Assembly: GCF_030580935.1 (NCBI RefSeq) | Contig: NZ_JAUQOM010000001.1 | Location: forward strand, 62,001-126,000 | Length of the DNA: 64,000 bases | Source of the DNA: Sphingobium cyanobacteriorum | GTDB taxonomy: Bacteria; Pseudomonadota; Alphaproteobacteria; Sphingomonadales; Sphingomonadaceae | Direction of reading: 5' to 3' | Shown here: in pieces, positions 41,741 to 50,750 of the stretch | How the letters are laid out: each line of letters opens with the position of its first letter | Numbering within the stretch: the first letter of the stretch is position 1 | Translations under genes and position numbers: made by a program | Notes under the pieces: generated by a model | Database searches by the model: none | The model's input: only the letters and a program-made list of their open reading frames with translations | Told to the model about the DNA's origin: nothing

Positions 41741-42074
41741 CGCAACTGTCCTGCACCGTGCGCGAACAGAGCGGATAATCCTTAGCCCCGGTGGGTGGCG
41801 GGGTCATGTTGCCGCCGACCGCGACCGGATTGGCCGACGATCCGACCGGAGCGGCAGGATCGTGGGGCACGCCGGCCGGGGCGGGGACCATGCCGGCATC
41901 ACCGGCCGGAACCGCGCCGGTTGGCACGCCCGCATTGGGATCAGCCGGCGGCGGCGGCGGCGGTGCATCGGCCGCAGGCTGGCTGGCGGGCGCCGGCATA
42001 TCCTGCGCGATGGCGAGCGCGCCCATGGACGTGACGCCCAGCAAGGCCGCACCGGCCAGCATGATCATTTTCAT
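41700..42074 (-). CDS. Small secreted proline-rich protein
   Basis: A 124-residue protein with a signal peptide (MKMIMLAGAALLGVTSMGALAIAQD) followed by a Pro/Ala-rich stretch and a C-terminal end containing two Cys (DYPLCSRTVQDSCVNPGEAARP), with a terminal basic tail. Its 3' end overlaps the last 41 bases of nsrR on the opposite strand. It is probably periplasmic or surface-exposed; the two C-terminal cysteines could form a disulfide. It resembles small hypothetical proteins of sphingomonads but no family is recognised. Confidence 0.6.
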   Translation of the reverse strand: MKMIMLAGAALLGVTSMGALAIAQDMPAPASQPAADAPPPPPPADPNAGVPTGAVPAGDAGMVPAPAGVPHDPAAPVGSSANPVAVGGNMTPPPTGAKDYPLCSRTVQDSCVNPGEAARPRKRR

Positions 42075-42227
42075 CGGGATGATCCTTTCTGTCTTAGCCC
42101 CCCGTCATGCCCATTCAGTCAGCAGATTGGGCCAGCAGATCGGGCAGCAGACAGAACGGAAGGACAGCGCCTGCCGTTCCTGTCACCGGCGACCAAAGGT
42201 TCCCGTCATGCGACCAGCCGAAGCCGA

Positions 42228-42626
42228 TCATTCCTCGCCAGGGAAACGATCAAACTTCGGCAGGTCGTGCATATGCCGAACCCAGCCCTGCGCCTCGGCC
42301 AGTTGGATGTGCGCCTGCGGAGGAAAGCTGTCAGGGTCATCGAGCGTGCTCGTCTGGATATCGATCCCGCCCGGAAAGATGGTGGGGTTGGTGTAGAAGA
42401 GTCCGGTGCCGCAGGTGCCACAGAAATGACGGGTCGCCAGTTCGGAGGACTGGTAACGCACGGCTTCCCCTTCGATCCGTACCTGGCCTTCTTCAAAAAG
42501 TGCCCATCCGACCATCGGCGCGCCGGAACTGGCCCGGCAATCGGCACAGTGGCAGATGGCGCTGTGCGCCGGCTGGCCGTCCACTTCATAACGGATCGCG
42601 CCGCACTGGCATTTCCCTGTCACCAT
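42228..42626 (-). CDS. GFA-family (glutathione-dependent formaldehyde-activating) protein
   Basis: A 132-residue zinc protein of the GFA/CENP-V family. The cysteine pattern is CQCGAIRYEV, CHCADCRASSGAP and FCGTCGTGLFY, typical of the fold. Family members bind glutathione adducts, but most have no proven reaction, so formaldehyde detoxification should not be assumed. It is monocistronic, between the secreted protein and the helicase. Confidence 0.88.
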   Translation of the reverse strand: MVTGKCQCGAIRYEVDGQPAHSAICHCADCRASSGAPMVGWALFEEGQVRIEGEAVRYQSSELATRHFCGTCGTGLFYTNPTIFPGGIDIQTSTLDDPDSFPPQAHIQLAEAQGWVRHMHDLPKFDRFPGEE

Positions 42627-42729
42627 CTTTCAACTCCCTTGCATGATTCGCCTTTTGTTCTCATAGAAAGACCTTCGCCGCAAGGGCGCGCCCTTGCCCA
42701 TCCTGCCCCCTGCCCCTAGTTGATCGTAG

Positions 42730-45021
42730 ATGACGCTGCCAGCCCCTTCCCCCCCAGCCCCCTCTCCCAACGACCCGCCCTATCTGAAAGGGCTGAACGC
42801 CCCCCAGCGGGAGGCCGTGCTGACGACCGAGGGACCAGTATTGGTGCTGGCCGGCGCAGGAACGGGCAAGACGGCGGCGCTGACCGCACGGCTCGCCCAT
42901 CTGATCGGGACGCGGCGTGCCTGGCCATCGGAAATCCTGGCCGTCACCTTCACCAACAAGGCGGCGCGGGAAATGCGCGAGCGGGTGGGCAGGATGATCG
43001 GCCCGGCGGTGGAGGGAATGCCCTGGCTCGGCACATTTCATGCGATCGCGGCCAGGATGCTGCGTCGCCATGCCGAACTGGTCGGGCTGCAATCCAATTT
43101 CACGATCCTGGATACCGACGATCAGTTGCGGCTGATGAAGCAGTTGATCCAGGCGGAGGGGATTGACGAAAAACGCTGGCCGGCACGGCAACTGGGCGGG
43201 TTGATCGACCAGTGGAAGAACAAGGGCTGGACCCCCGACGATGTGAGCGCGGGGGAAAGCGAGGGCTATGCCAATGGCAGGGGGCAGACGCTCTATGCCG
43301 CATATCAGGCACGGCTTCGCGCGGTAAATGCCTGCGATTTCGGGGACTTGTTGCTACATGTTCTGACAATATTGAAAAAGCATCGCGATGTGCTGGAACA
43401 ATATCAGCGGAAATTCCGCTACATCATGGTGGACGAATATCAGGACACCAATAGCAGCCAGTATCTGTGGCTGCGGCTGCTGGCGCAGGTGCGCAAGAAT
43501 ATCTGCTGCGTGGGCGATGATGACCAGTCCATCTATTCATGGCGCGGCGCAGAGGTTGCCAATATCCTGCGGTTCGAAAAGGATTTTCCGGGCGCGGCGA
43601 TCATCCGGCTGGAACAGAATTATCGGTCGACACCCCATATATTGGGCGCGGCGTCAGGGGTGATCGCCGAAAATGGCAACCGGCTGGGCAAGACATTGTG
43701 GACCGACATCGACGTGGGCGAGAAGGTGCGCGTCATCGGCGTGTGGGACGGGCCGGAGGAAGCGCGGCGCGTGGGCGAGGAAATCGAGCGGATCGAGCGG
43801 GCCGGCGGATCGCTGGATCAGGTCGCGATACTGGTGCGGGCGCAGCACCAGACGCGCGAGTTCGAGGATCGCTTCATCCAGATCGGCCTGGCCTACCGCA
43901 TCGTGGGCGGATTTCGATTTTACGAGCGGGCGGAAATCCGCGACGCGCTGGCCTATCTGCGGCTGGTGAACCAGCCTGCCGACGATCTGGCGTTCGAGCG
44001 GATCGTCAACATGCCCAAGCGCGGCCTTGGCGACAAGGCGGTGGAGAAGCTGCACCGGCTGGCGCGGGCGGAGGGGATACCGCTGGCGATGGCGGCGGCG
44101 CGGATCATCGACACCGACGAACTGACACCGCAGGCGCGGCGGGCGCTGGGCGCGTTCGTGGGCGATGTGGCGCGCTGGCGCGACCGAGCGGCCACCCTGC
44201 CCCATGCCGAACTGGCGCGGCAGATACTGGACGAAAGCGGCTATACCGCGATGTTGCAGGCCGAACGCAGCACCGAGAGTGCGGGGCGGCTGGAAAACCT
44301 ATCCGAACTGGCGCGGGCGATGGAGGAATATGAGACGCTGGGCGCGTTTCTGGAGCATGTCTCCCTGGTCATGGACAATGAGGCGCAGGCGGAGACGGCC
44401 AAGGTCACGATCATGACCATCCATGCGGCCAAGGGGCTGGAATTCGACACGACATTTCTGGTCGGGTGGGAGGAAGGGATTTTCCCGTCGCAGCGCGCGC
44501 TGGACGAAGGCGGGCAGAACAGCCTGGAGGAGGAACGGCGGCTGGCCTATGTCGCGATCACGCGAGCGCGGCAGCGCTGCACCATCCTGCATGCGGCCAA
44601 CCGGCGCATCTATGGCCAGTGGACCAGCAGCATCCCGTCACGCTTCGTGGGTGAATTGCCGCCCGAACATGTCGAGGAGGAAAGCAGCATGACCGGCGGC
44701 GCGTCGCTGTGGCGGGCCAACTGGTCGGAACGTGACGACCCCTTCGCCCATGTCGGGCGCGGCACCGGGCGCGGGCCGGGATGGCAGCGGGCGCAGGCCG
44801 AGGGGCAGTTCAGCCGCGAGCCGGTGCGGATCGTGGAGGCGCGCGCGTCGGCAGTGTCGATCGGCAACAAAGGGCGCAGCGACATGAGCGTGGGCCTGCG
44901 CGTGTTCCATCAGAAATTCGGCTATGGCACGGTCGCGGAGATCGAGGGCAACAAGCTGGAGATCGATTTCGAGACGGCCGGGCGCAAGCGGGTGATGGAT
45001 AGTTTCGTGAGCGTGGGGTGA
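42730..45021 (+). CDS. uvrD: UvrD/PcrA-type ATP-dependent DNA helicase
   Basis: Superfamily 1A helicase for nucleotide excision repair, mismatch repair and fork rescue, 763 residues. Walker A is AGAGTGKT (residues 41-48), followed by EYQDTN and DDQSIYSWRGA, then the later motifs TIHAAKGLEF and YVAITRARQRC. The C-terminal accessory region (FGYGTVAEIEGNKLEIDFETAG) is typical of PcrA/UvrD. The length is normal. Both names fit; the split between UvrD and PcrA is not sharp in Alphaproteobacteria. Confidence 0.94.
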   Translation: MTLPAPSPPAPSPNDPPYLKGLNAPQREAVLTTEGPVLVLAGAGTGKTAALTARLAHLIGTRRAWPSEILAVTFTNKAAREMRERVGRMIGPAVEGMPWLGTFHAIAARMLRRHAELVGLQSNFTILDTDDQLRLMKQLIQAEGIDEKRWPARQLGGLIDQWKNKGWTPDDVSAGESEGYANGRGQTLYAAYQARLRAVNACDFGDLLLHVLTILKKHRDVLEQYQRKFRYIMVDEYQDTNSSQYLWLRLLAQVRKNICCVGDDDQSIYSWRGAEVANILRFEKDFPGAAIIRLEQNYRSTPHILGAASGVIAENGNRLGKTLWTDIDVGEKVRVIGVWDGPEEARRVGEEIERIERAGGSLDQVAILVRAQHQTREFEDRFIQIGLAYRIVGGFRFYERAEIRDALAYLRLVNQPADDLAFERIVNMPKRGLGDKAVEKLHRLARAEGIPLAMAAARIIDTDELTPQARRALGAFVGDVARWRDRAATLPHAELARQILDESGYTAMLQAERSTESAGRLENLSELARAMEEYETLGAFLEHVSLVMDNEAQAETAKVTIMTIHAAKGLEFDTTFLVGWEEGIFPSQRALDEGGQNSLEEERRLAYVAITRARQRCTILHAANRRIYGQWTSSIPSRFVGELPPEHVEEESSMTGGASLWRANWSERDDPFAHVGRGTGRGPGWQRAQAEGQFSREPVRIVEARASAVSIGNKGRSDMSVGLRVFHQKFGYGTVAEIEGNKLEIDFETAGRKRVMDSFVSVG

Positions 45022-45028
45022 TGCCCCA

Positions 45029-45130
45029 TGACGACTGACGAACTGAAGGCCGCATTGAGCCTCATTCTGAAGCAGGAGGCGCTTGCATCTATCGACGATG
45101 CGGACGTACGGCGAAAGAGCGATGGTTAGG
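45029..45130 (+). CDS. Possible 33-residue peptide after uvrD
   Basis: A short open frame starting 8 bases after the helicase stop: MTTDELKAALSLILKQEA and a charged tail. It has an amphipathic helical look and GTGGGGTGATG upstream, but no recognisable family. It could equally be a fragment of a lost gene or chance. Confidence 0.25.
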
Positions 45131-45216
45131 GGAAACAAGCGAGGTCGTGTCACCCTCGCTTTGCTCGGCGAGTTTTTCAGGGAAATGCCCCCGACATTTT
45201 CTTTTTGTCGAAAAAC

Positions 45217-45292
45217 TGGTGGAGCCTAGCGGGATCGAACCGCTGACCTCCTGCATGCCATGCAGGCGCTCTCCCAGCTGAGCTAAGGCCCC
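45217..45292 (-). tRNA. tRNA-Ala (GGC), copy 1
   Basis: Complete 76-base cloverleaf with encoded CCA. The acceptor stem pairs GGGGCCT with AGGCTCC, the D arm is TTAGCTCAGCTGGGAGAGC, the anticodon loop carries GGC, and the T arm contains GGTTCGATCCC. An identical copy lies 145 bases away. Confidence 0.96.
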
Positions 45293-45361
45293 ATCCGGCG
45301 CGGTGAAAACCGCGACCAAAAGGTCATGCCATGTCCGGCAAATCGCCGTCGGCAGAAAAAC

Positions 45362-45437
45362 TGGTGGAGCCTAGCGGGATCGAACCGCTGACCTCCTGCA
45401 TGCCATGCAGGCGCTCTCCCAGCTGAGCTAAGGCCCC
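45362..45437 (-). tRNA. tRNA-Ala (GGC), copy 2
   Basis: Identical in sequence to the copy at 45217-45292, including the encoded CCA and the flanking AGAAAAAC-like bases before the 3' end. The two form a tandem duplication and may be cotranscribed. Confidence 0.96.
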
Positions 45438-45525
45438 GTAACCAGTGAAGCGCCGTTTGGGTCCGGCGCTTCGGAGGTCGCTGCCTCTAGGGTCAGGCGA
45501 CCCCGTTGGCAAGCGGAAATTTCAC

Positions 45526-45864
45526 TTAAATATCGTCGCTGTCGTCATTGCTGCCGGCATCGACACCCAGGTCGTCGTCACCGCCCAGATCCACGTCATT
45601 GTCGGGCGAATCGCCATCGTCATCCACGTCCAGATCAATGTCCAGATCGTCGTCGGCCGTCTCCAGTTCGCCATCGGCGGTTTCGATCACCTTCTTGGGC
45701 GCGGCTTCCTCATATGGCAGCGGCTGCTTCGACTTCAGCACCGGCTCCGGTTCCCAGGCCGCACCACAATTGATGCAGGTTACGGGATCATCCTTGCCCA
45801 GGTCGTAGAAGCGAGTCGCGCATTTCGGGCAAGTCCGCTTCGTGCCCCATTCAGCCTTCACCAT
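45526..45864 (-). CDS. FYDLN-acid domain protein (TIGR02300 family)
   Basis: A 112-residue protein of the family named for the FYDLN signature (here RFYDLGKDDPVTCINCG). The N-terminal half holds a four-cysteine zinc-ribbon pattern (CPKC ... CINC) in residues about 12-33; the C-terminal half is a strongly acidic tail rich in Asp. The family is common in Alphaproteobacteria and of unknown function. The start at 45864 (MVKAEWG) matches family members; the longer open frame upstream is antisense to aroA. Confidence 0.88.
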   Translation of the reverse strand: MVKAEWGTKRTCPKCATRFYDLGKDDPVTCINCGAAWEPEPVLKSKQPLPYEEAAPKKVIETADGELETADDDLDIDLDVDDDGDSPDNDVDLGGDDDLGVDAGSNDDSDDI

Positions 45865-46011
45865 GTCCGGCCTGTTCCTTCTTCGATACCATGAACGTAA
45901 AATCACGCGGCGCGACCAGGTCGCCCGCGAAGCGACGCGCGCCTTGCCATAGCGGGACCGCGCTGTCAAAAGCCGCTCGCATTTTTTCGCTTTCATGACA
46001 ACGGACATCCC

Positions 46012-47352
46012 GTGACCCAGCATTCCGATCAGCCTGCCCCCCGCACCTTCTCGGCCGCGCCCGCGCTCAGCGGGAGCGTCACCGTGCCGGGCGACAAGAG
46101 CATTTCCCACAGGGCGCTGATGCTGTCGGCGCTCGCGGTCGGGCATAGCCGGGTCGAAGGACTGCTGGAGGGCGAGGATGTGCTGGCCACCGCCGCCGCC
46201 CTTCGCGCCATGGGCGCGCGGATTGAGCGGGACGCGGACGGGGTCTGGCATATCCATGGCGTGGGCGTCGGCGGGCTGTTGCAACCGGAGACGGCGCTGG
46301 ACATGGGCAATAGCGGCACGTCGACGCGCCTTTTGATGGGCCTGCTCGCCAGCCATGACCTGACCGCAACCTTTGTGGGCGACGCATCCCTGAGCAAGCG
46401 GCCGATGGCGCGCGTGACCGAACCGCTGTCGCGCATGGGGGCGAGCTTTACCGCCAGCCCCGGCAATCGCCTGCCGCTGACGATGAAGGGCGCCTGCCCG
46501 GCCGTGCCGCTCGACTATCGGCTGCCGGTCGCGTCGGCGCAGGTGAAGTCCGCGATCCTGCTGGCCGGCCTCAACGCGCCGGGCATCACCCGCATCGTCG
46601 AGCCGATCCCGACCCGCGACCATAGCGAGCGGATGCTCAAGGGGTTCGGCGCCGACCTGAATGTCGAGGTGGAGGCGGACGGCACCCGGATCATCACGCT
46701 GGCCGGCGAGGCGGAATTGCGGCCACAGCAGATCGTCGTGCCGGGCGATCCTTCGTCCGCCGCCTTCCCGATGATCGCAGCCCTGCTGGTGCCCGGATCG
46801 CAGGTGACGATCGCCAATGTCGGCCTGAATGGCACGCGCGCGGGCCTGATCGACCTGCTGCGCGAAATGGGCGGATCAATCGAAATCGTGAATGCGCGTG
46901 AAGTTGGCGGCGAGCCGGTCGGCGACCTGATCGTCACCGCGTCGGCGCTCCGCGGCGTCGAGCCTGATCCCGCCCGCGCGCCCAGCATGATCGACGAATA
47001 TCCGGTCGCCTTCATCGCCGCCGCGCTGGCGCAAGGGCGCAGCGTGTTTCGCGGGCTGGAGGAACTGCGCGTCAAGGAATCGGACCGCATCGCCACCATG
47101 GCGGAAGGGCTGCGCGCGATCGGCGTGCCGGTGGAGGAACTGGAGGACGGCATCATCATCGAGGGCAGCGGCGGCGCGCCGTTACCCGGTGGCGGGCCGA
47201 TCGCGACGAAGCTGGACCATCGCATCGCCATGAGCTTCGCGGTCGCGGGCCTGGTGTCGCAAGGCGGCGTGACGATCGACGACATGCGGCCGGTGGCGAC
47301 CAGCTTCCCCACCTTCCTGCCGCTGCTCCAGTCGCTGGGGGCATGGGCATGA
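46012..47352 (+). CDS. aroA: 3-phosphoshikimate 1-carboxyvinyltransferase (EPSP synthase)
   Basis: Shikimate-pathway enzyme joining shikimate 3-phosphate and PEP, 446 residues. The PGDKSISHRAL motif (residues 26-36) and GNSGTSTRLLMGLLA in the N-terminal domain, plus DEYPVAFIAAALAQG and RVKESDRI later, are diagnostic. A Gly-rich LLMGLLA near the active site is the sort of position linked to glyphosate response, but no class can be assigned by eye. The start is GTG at 46012. It heads the aroA - small membrane gene - cmk - rpsA - ihfB block. Confidence 0.95.
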   Translation: MTQHSDQPAPRTFSAAPALSGSVTVPGDKSISHRALMLSALAVGHSRVEGLLEGEDVLATAAALRAMGARIERDADGVWHIHGVGVGGLLQPETALDMGNSGTSTRLLMGLLASHDLTATFVGDASLSKRPMARVTEPLSRMGASFTASPGNRLPLTMKGACPAVPLDYRLPVASAQVKSAILLAGLNAPGITRIVEPIPTRDHSERMLKGFGADLNVEVEADGTRIITLAGEAELRPQQIVVPGDPSSAAFPMIAALLVPGSQVTIANVGLNGTRAGLIDLLREMGGSIEIVNAREVGGEPVGDLIVTASALRGVEPDPARAPSMIDEYPVAFIAAALAQGRSVFRGLEELRVKESDRIATMAEGLRAIGVPVEELEDGIIIEGSGGAPLPGGGPIATKLDHRIAMSFAVAGLVSQGGVTIDDMRPVATSFPTFLPLLQSLGAWA

Positions 47353-47603
47353 GCTTCGATTGGGACTGGGCCAATATCGTCGGCCTGCTGGGCAGCGCGA
47401 TCATGGTCGTCGCCTATGCCTACAGCAATATGGCCAAGGTGATGAACTTCACCATTTTCAACCTGCTGAACCTGGTGGGATCGCTGCTGCTGATCTGGTC
47501 GCTGACGGTGCATTTCAACCTGGCGTCGATGGCGCTGGAAGTGGTCTGGGCCGCGATCGCCCTGCTGGGGCTGGGCAACGGGCTGAGAAGGAAAAAGCCA
47601 TGA
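47343..47603 (+). CDS. Small membrane protein, CBU_0592-like
   Basis: An 86-residue protein with two or three hydrophobic helices (ANIVGLLGSAIMVVAYAYSN and NLLNLVGSLLLIWSLTV) and a basic tail, GLGNGLRRKKP. It resembles the small CBU_0592 family of inner-membrane proteins, recalled rather than searched. It overlaps the aroA 3' end by 10 bases and the cmk start by four, so all three are translationally coupled. A start at 47349 is also possible. The function is unknown. Confidence 0.78.
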   Translation: MGMSFDWDWANIVGLLGSAIMVVAYAYSNMAKVMNFTIFNLLNLVGSLLLIWSLTVHFNLASMALEVVWAAIALLGLGNGLRRKKP

Positions 47604-48235
47604 TCATCGCCGTCGACGGCCCCGCTGCATCGGGCAAGGGCACCATCGCCAAGGCGCTGGGCCGCCATTATGGCCTGCCGGTGCTGGACACCGGCCTGCT
47701 CTATCGCGCGGTCGGCCTGTCGGTGCTGAAGGCCGGTGGCGACCCCGACCTGGAAGCCGATGCGCTGGCGGCATCCGGTTTTGACGACGCGATCCTCGCC
47801 GATCCGGCGCTGCGCAGCGAAGCGGTGGGCAGCCTGGCGTCGCGCGTGTCGGTGCATCAGAGCGTGCGCGACGCGCTGGTCCAGCGGCAGCGGGCATTCG
47901 CGACGCAACCGGGCGGCGCGATCCTGGACGGGCGCGACATCGGCACGGTGATCGCGCCCGACGCCGACGCCAAGATATTCGTCACCGCCAGCGTCCATAT
48001 CCGCGCCGAGCGGCGGTACAAGGACGCGCTGGGCCACGGCCTGCACCCCGACATGGACAGCCTGATCGCCGACATCCAGGCGCGCGACACGCGCGACATG
48101 AGCCGCGATCATGCGCCGCTCAAAGTCGCCGAAGGTGCGGACTTGCTAGATACCAGCGATTTGACTATAGACGCGGCCGTCCAGCGGGCGATCGCGCTTG
48201 TGGACGCCCAGCTTGAAGGTCGCCGCAAAACGTGA
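47600..48235 (+). CDS. cmk: Cytidylate kinase
   Basis: Phosphorylates CMP/dCMP; 211 residues. The P-loop GPAASGKGTIAKALG is at residues about 8-22, with the CMP-site DTGLLYRAVG and DGRDIGTVIAPDADAKIFV following. Length and linkage to aroA and rpsA are typical. It starts with ATG overlapping the preceding stop. Confidence 0.95.
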   Translation: MIIAVDGPAASGKGTIAKALGRHYGLPVLDTGLLYRAVGLSVLKAGGDPDLEADALAASGFDDAILADPALRSEAVGSLASRVSVHQSVRDALVQRQRAFATQPGGAILDGRDIGTVIAPDADAKIFVTASVHIRAERRYKDALGHGLHPDMDSLIADIQARDTRDMSRDHAPLKVAEGADLLDTSDLTIDAAVQRAIALVDAQLEGRRKT

Positions 48236-48402
48236 CCCGTCAAGGCGCGCGGATATTCCGGGCGCCCTTTTCGCTTATCCAGCCTGCGCGTTCCAGTCCG
48301 TAACCCCTTGGATACGTTCAGGGTATTCGGCCCTGTGCGTGCTTTGGCCAAAGACCATCGGATACAACCGATTGGCCAGCAATGATGAGTGAAGGACCAA
48401 CC

Positions 48403-50115
48403 ATGGCCTCTACGGCATTCCCCTCGCGCGACGATTTCGCCGCGCTTCTCAATGATTCTCTCGGTGGTGAGGACGGCGGTTTCGAAGGCCGCGTCGTCAA
48501 GGGCACCGTTACCGCCATCGAAAACGACCTGGCCGTCATCGACGTAGGCCTGAAGTCCGAAGGCCGCGTGCCGCTGCGCGAATTCGCAGCGCCAGGCCAG
48601 AAGGCTGACCTGAAGGTCGGCGACGAAGTCGAAGTCTATGTCGACCGCGTCGAAAACGCCCATGGCGAAGCCATGCTGTCGCGCGACCGCGCCCGCCGCG
48701 AAGCCGCCTGGGACAAGCTGGAAGCCGAATTCACCGAGAGCGCGCGCGTCGAAGGCGTCATCTTCGGTCGCGTCAAGGGCGGCTTCACCGTCGACCTGGA
48801 CGGCGCCGTGGCCTTCCTGCCCGGCAGCCAGGTCGATATCCGCCCCGTGCGCGATGTCACCCCGCTGATGGACATTCCGCAGCCCTTCCAGATCCTGAAG
48901 ATGGATCGCCGCCGCGGCAACATCGTTGTGTCGCGTCGCGCCATTCTGGAAGAAACCCGCGCCGAACAGCGCAGCGGCCTCATCCAGACGCTGGCCGAAG
49001 GCCAGATCATCGAAGGCGTGGTCAAGAACATCACCGATTATGGTGCGTTCGTTGACCTGGGCGGTATCGATGGCCTGCTGCACGTCACCGACCTGAGCTA
49101 CAAGCGCATCAACCACCCCAATGAGATGATCAACATCGGCGACACCGTGCGCGTGCAGATCATCCGCATCAACCGCGACACCCAGCGCATTTCGCTTGGC
49201 ATGAAGCAGTTGGAAAGCGATCCGTGGGAAGGCGCATCCGCCAAGTACCCGATCGGCGCCAAGCTGTCCGGCCGCGTCACGAACATCACCGAATATGGTG
49301 CGTTCGTCGAGCTGGAAGCGGGCATCGAAGGTCTGGTCCATGTGTCGGAAATGTCCTGGACCAAGAAGAACGTCCACCCCGGCAAGATCGTGTCGACCAG
49401 CCAGGAAGTCGAAGTCCTGGTTCTGGAAGTCGATCCCGAAAAGCGCCGCATCTCGCTCGGCCTCAAGCAGGCCCAGTCGAACCCGTGGGACAGCTTCGCC
49501 GAACGTCACCCGATCGGTTCGACCGTCGAGGGCGAAGTCAAGAATGCGACCGAATTCGGCCTGTTCATCGGCCTGGACGGCGATGTGGACGGCATGGTCC
49601 ACATGTCCGACATTGCCTGGGGCATTTCGGGCGAGGACGCGCTGGCGCTGCATCGCAAGGGCGAGACGGTTCAGGCCGTCGTGCTCGACATCGATGTCGA
49701 GAAGGAACGCATCAGCCTGGGCATGAAGCAGCTTGAGCGTGGCGGCCCCGCCGCTGGCGGCACCACCGCCGCAGCCGCTGGCCTCAACAAGAACGCGATC
49801 GTCACCGTGACCGTTCTGGAAGTCCGCGACGGCGGCCTGGAAGTCCAGGCTGGCGAAGATGGCGCCACCGGCTTCATCAAGCGCAGCGACCTGGGCCGCG
49901 ACCGCGACGAACAGCGCCCGGAACGCTTCCAGCTCGGCCAGAAGTTCGACGCGATGGTGACGGGCTTCGACCGCGCCAAGAAGCCGACCTTCTCGGTCAA
50001 GGCGATGCAGATCGCCGAAGAGAAGCAGGCCGTGGCGCAATATGGATCGTCCGACAGCGGCGCGTCGCTGGGCGACATCCTGGGCGAAGCGCTCAAGGCC
50101 AAGAGCGAAGGCTAA
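48403..50115 (+). CDS. rpsA: 30S ribosomal protein S1
   Basis: Large RNA-binding protein that brings mRNA to the small subunit, 570 residues, with six S1 (OB-fold) repeats; the central ones share the [20 protein letters not shown] pattern. The ATG at 48403 has AAGGA 7 bases upstream, better than the ATG pair at 48382/48385. Strong bias toward GC-ending codons and low repeat divergence fit high expression. A clear terminator follows. Confidence 0.96.
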   Translation: MASTAFPSRDDFAALLNDSLGGEDGGFEGRVVKGTVTAIENDLAVIDVGLKSEGRVPLREFAAPGQKADLKVGDEVEVYVDRVENAHGEAMLSRDRARREAAWDKLEAEFTESARVEGVIFGRVKGGFTVDLDGAVAFLPGSQVDIRPVRDVTPLMDIPQPFQILKMDRRRGNIVVSRRAILEETRAEQRSGLIQTLAEGQIIEGVVKNITDYGAFVDLGGIDGLLHVTDLSYKRINHPNEMINIGDTVRVQIIRINRDTQRISLGMKQLESDPWEGASAKYPIGAKLSGRVTNITEYGAFVELEAGIEGLVHVSEMSWTKKNVHPGKIVSTSQEVEVLVLEVDPEKRRISLGLKQAQSNPWDSFAERHPIGSTVEGEVKNATEFGLFIGLDGDVDGMVHMSDIAWGISGEDALALHRKGETVQAVVLDIDVEKERISLGMKQLERGGPAAGGTTAAAAGLNKNAIVTVTVLEVRDGGLEVQAGEDGATGFIKRSDLGRDRDEQRPERFQLGQKFDAMVTGFDRAKKPTFSVKAMQIAEEKQAVAQYGSSDSGASLGDILGEALKAKSEG

Positions 50116-50140
50116 ACCCTTCCGCTTTCCAGATGACAGA

Positions 50141-50176
50141 AAAGCCCGCCGGACCAGTGTCCGGCGGGCTTTTTCC
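50141..50176 (+). terminator. Rho-independent terminator of rpsA
   Basis: A perfect stem AAAGCCCGCCGGA / TCCGGCGGGCTTT with a 6-base loop, followed by TT, lies 25 bases after the rpsA stop. It is the clearest intrinsic terminator in the window. Confidence 0.9.
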
Positions 50177-50293
50177 TGTTTTCGGACATATATCCTTCTG
50201 AAAGTGAAACGATCTTCTTGTTGCCCGATTGTCAACGGCTTGCCGACTCTCTATCATGGCGGCGGGGCACAGCAGAGGGGCGCTGGAGAACCA

Positions 50294-50584
50294 ATGATCC
50301 GTTCGGAACTAATCCAGAAACTGGCCGAGGAAAATCCTGGCCTGAATCTCCAGGAAGTGGAGAAGATCGTCGATCTTTTCTTCAAGGAGATTGTCGATCG
50401 ACTGTCATCGGGGGGGCGAGTCGAACTGCGCGGATTCGGCGCCTTCACCACCCGTGCGCGCGACGCGCGCACCGGTCGCAATCCGCGCACGGGGGAGCAG
50501 GTGCCGGTCGATGCCAAGCGCGTGCCCTATTTCAAGCCGGGCAAGGAAATGCGTGAGCGGCTGAACATGAAGGGTGGCGCCTGA
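50294..50584 (+). CDS. ihfB: Integration host factor subunit beta
   Basis: DNA-bending protein, 96 residues. [19 protein letters not shown] and [20 protein letters not shown] are the characteristic HU/IHF core, with [20 protein letters not shown] as the beta arm containing the intercalating Pro. The ATG at 50294 has GGAG 6 bases upstream. It follows the rpsA terminator, so has its own promoter between 50177 and 50293. Confidence 0.93.
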   Translation: MIRSELIQKLAEENPGLNLQEVEKIVDLFFKEIVDRLSSGGRVELRGFGAFTTRARDARTGRNPRTGEQVPVDAKRVPYFKPGKEMRERLNMKGGA

Positions 50585-50708
50585 ACCCTGTCCATCGCTA
50601 TCCAGCAATGGATGCGAACGGGAAGCCTGCGCCCAATCCCCACCCGGCCGGGACAGGTGCGCCAAACGAACGGACGCCATGATTTTGGGGAGGATGCGCA
50701 TATCCTGC

Positions 50709-50737
50709 TTGGCTCCTCCGCTTTGGCTGACTATAGC
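50709..50737 (+). promoter_or_regulatory. Sigma-70-like promoter of tRNA-Leu
   Basis: TTGGCT (50709-50714) and TATAGC (50732-50737) are separated by 17 bases and lie 13 bases before the first base of the tRNA. Confidence 0.55.
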
Positions 50738-50750
50738 GGCCCATGGTAAT

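Noticed and set aside
45089..45512. Short frames reading GALAQLGERLHGMQEVSG
   Set aside because: They are translations across the two tRNA-Ala genes, a known artefact of gene calling.
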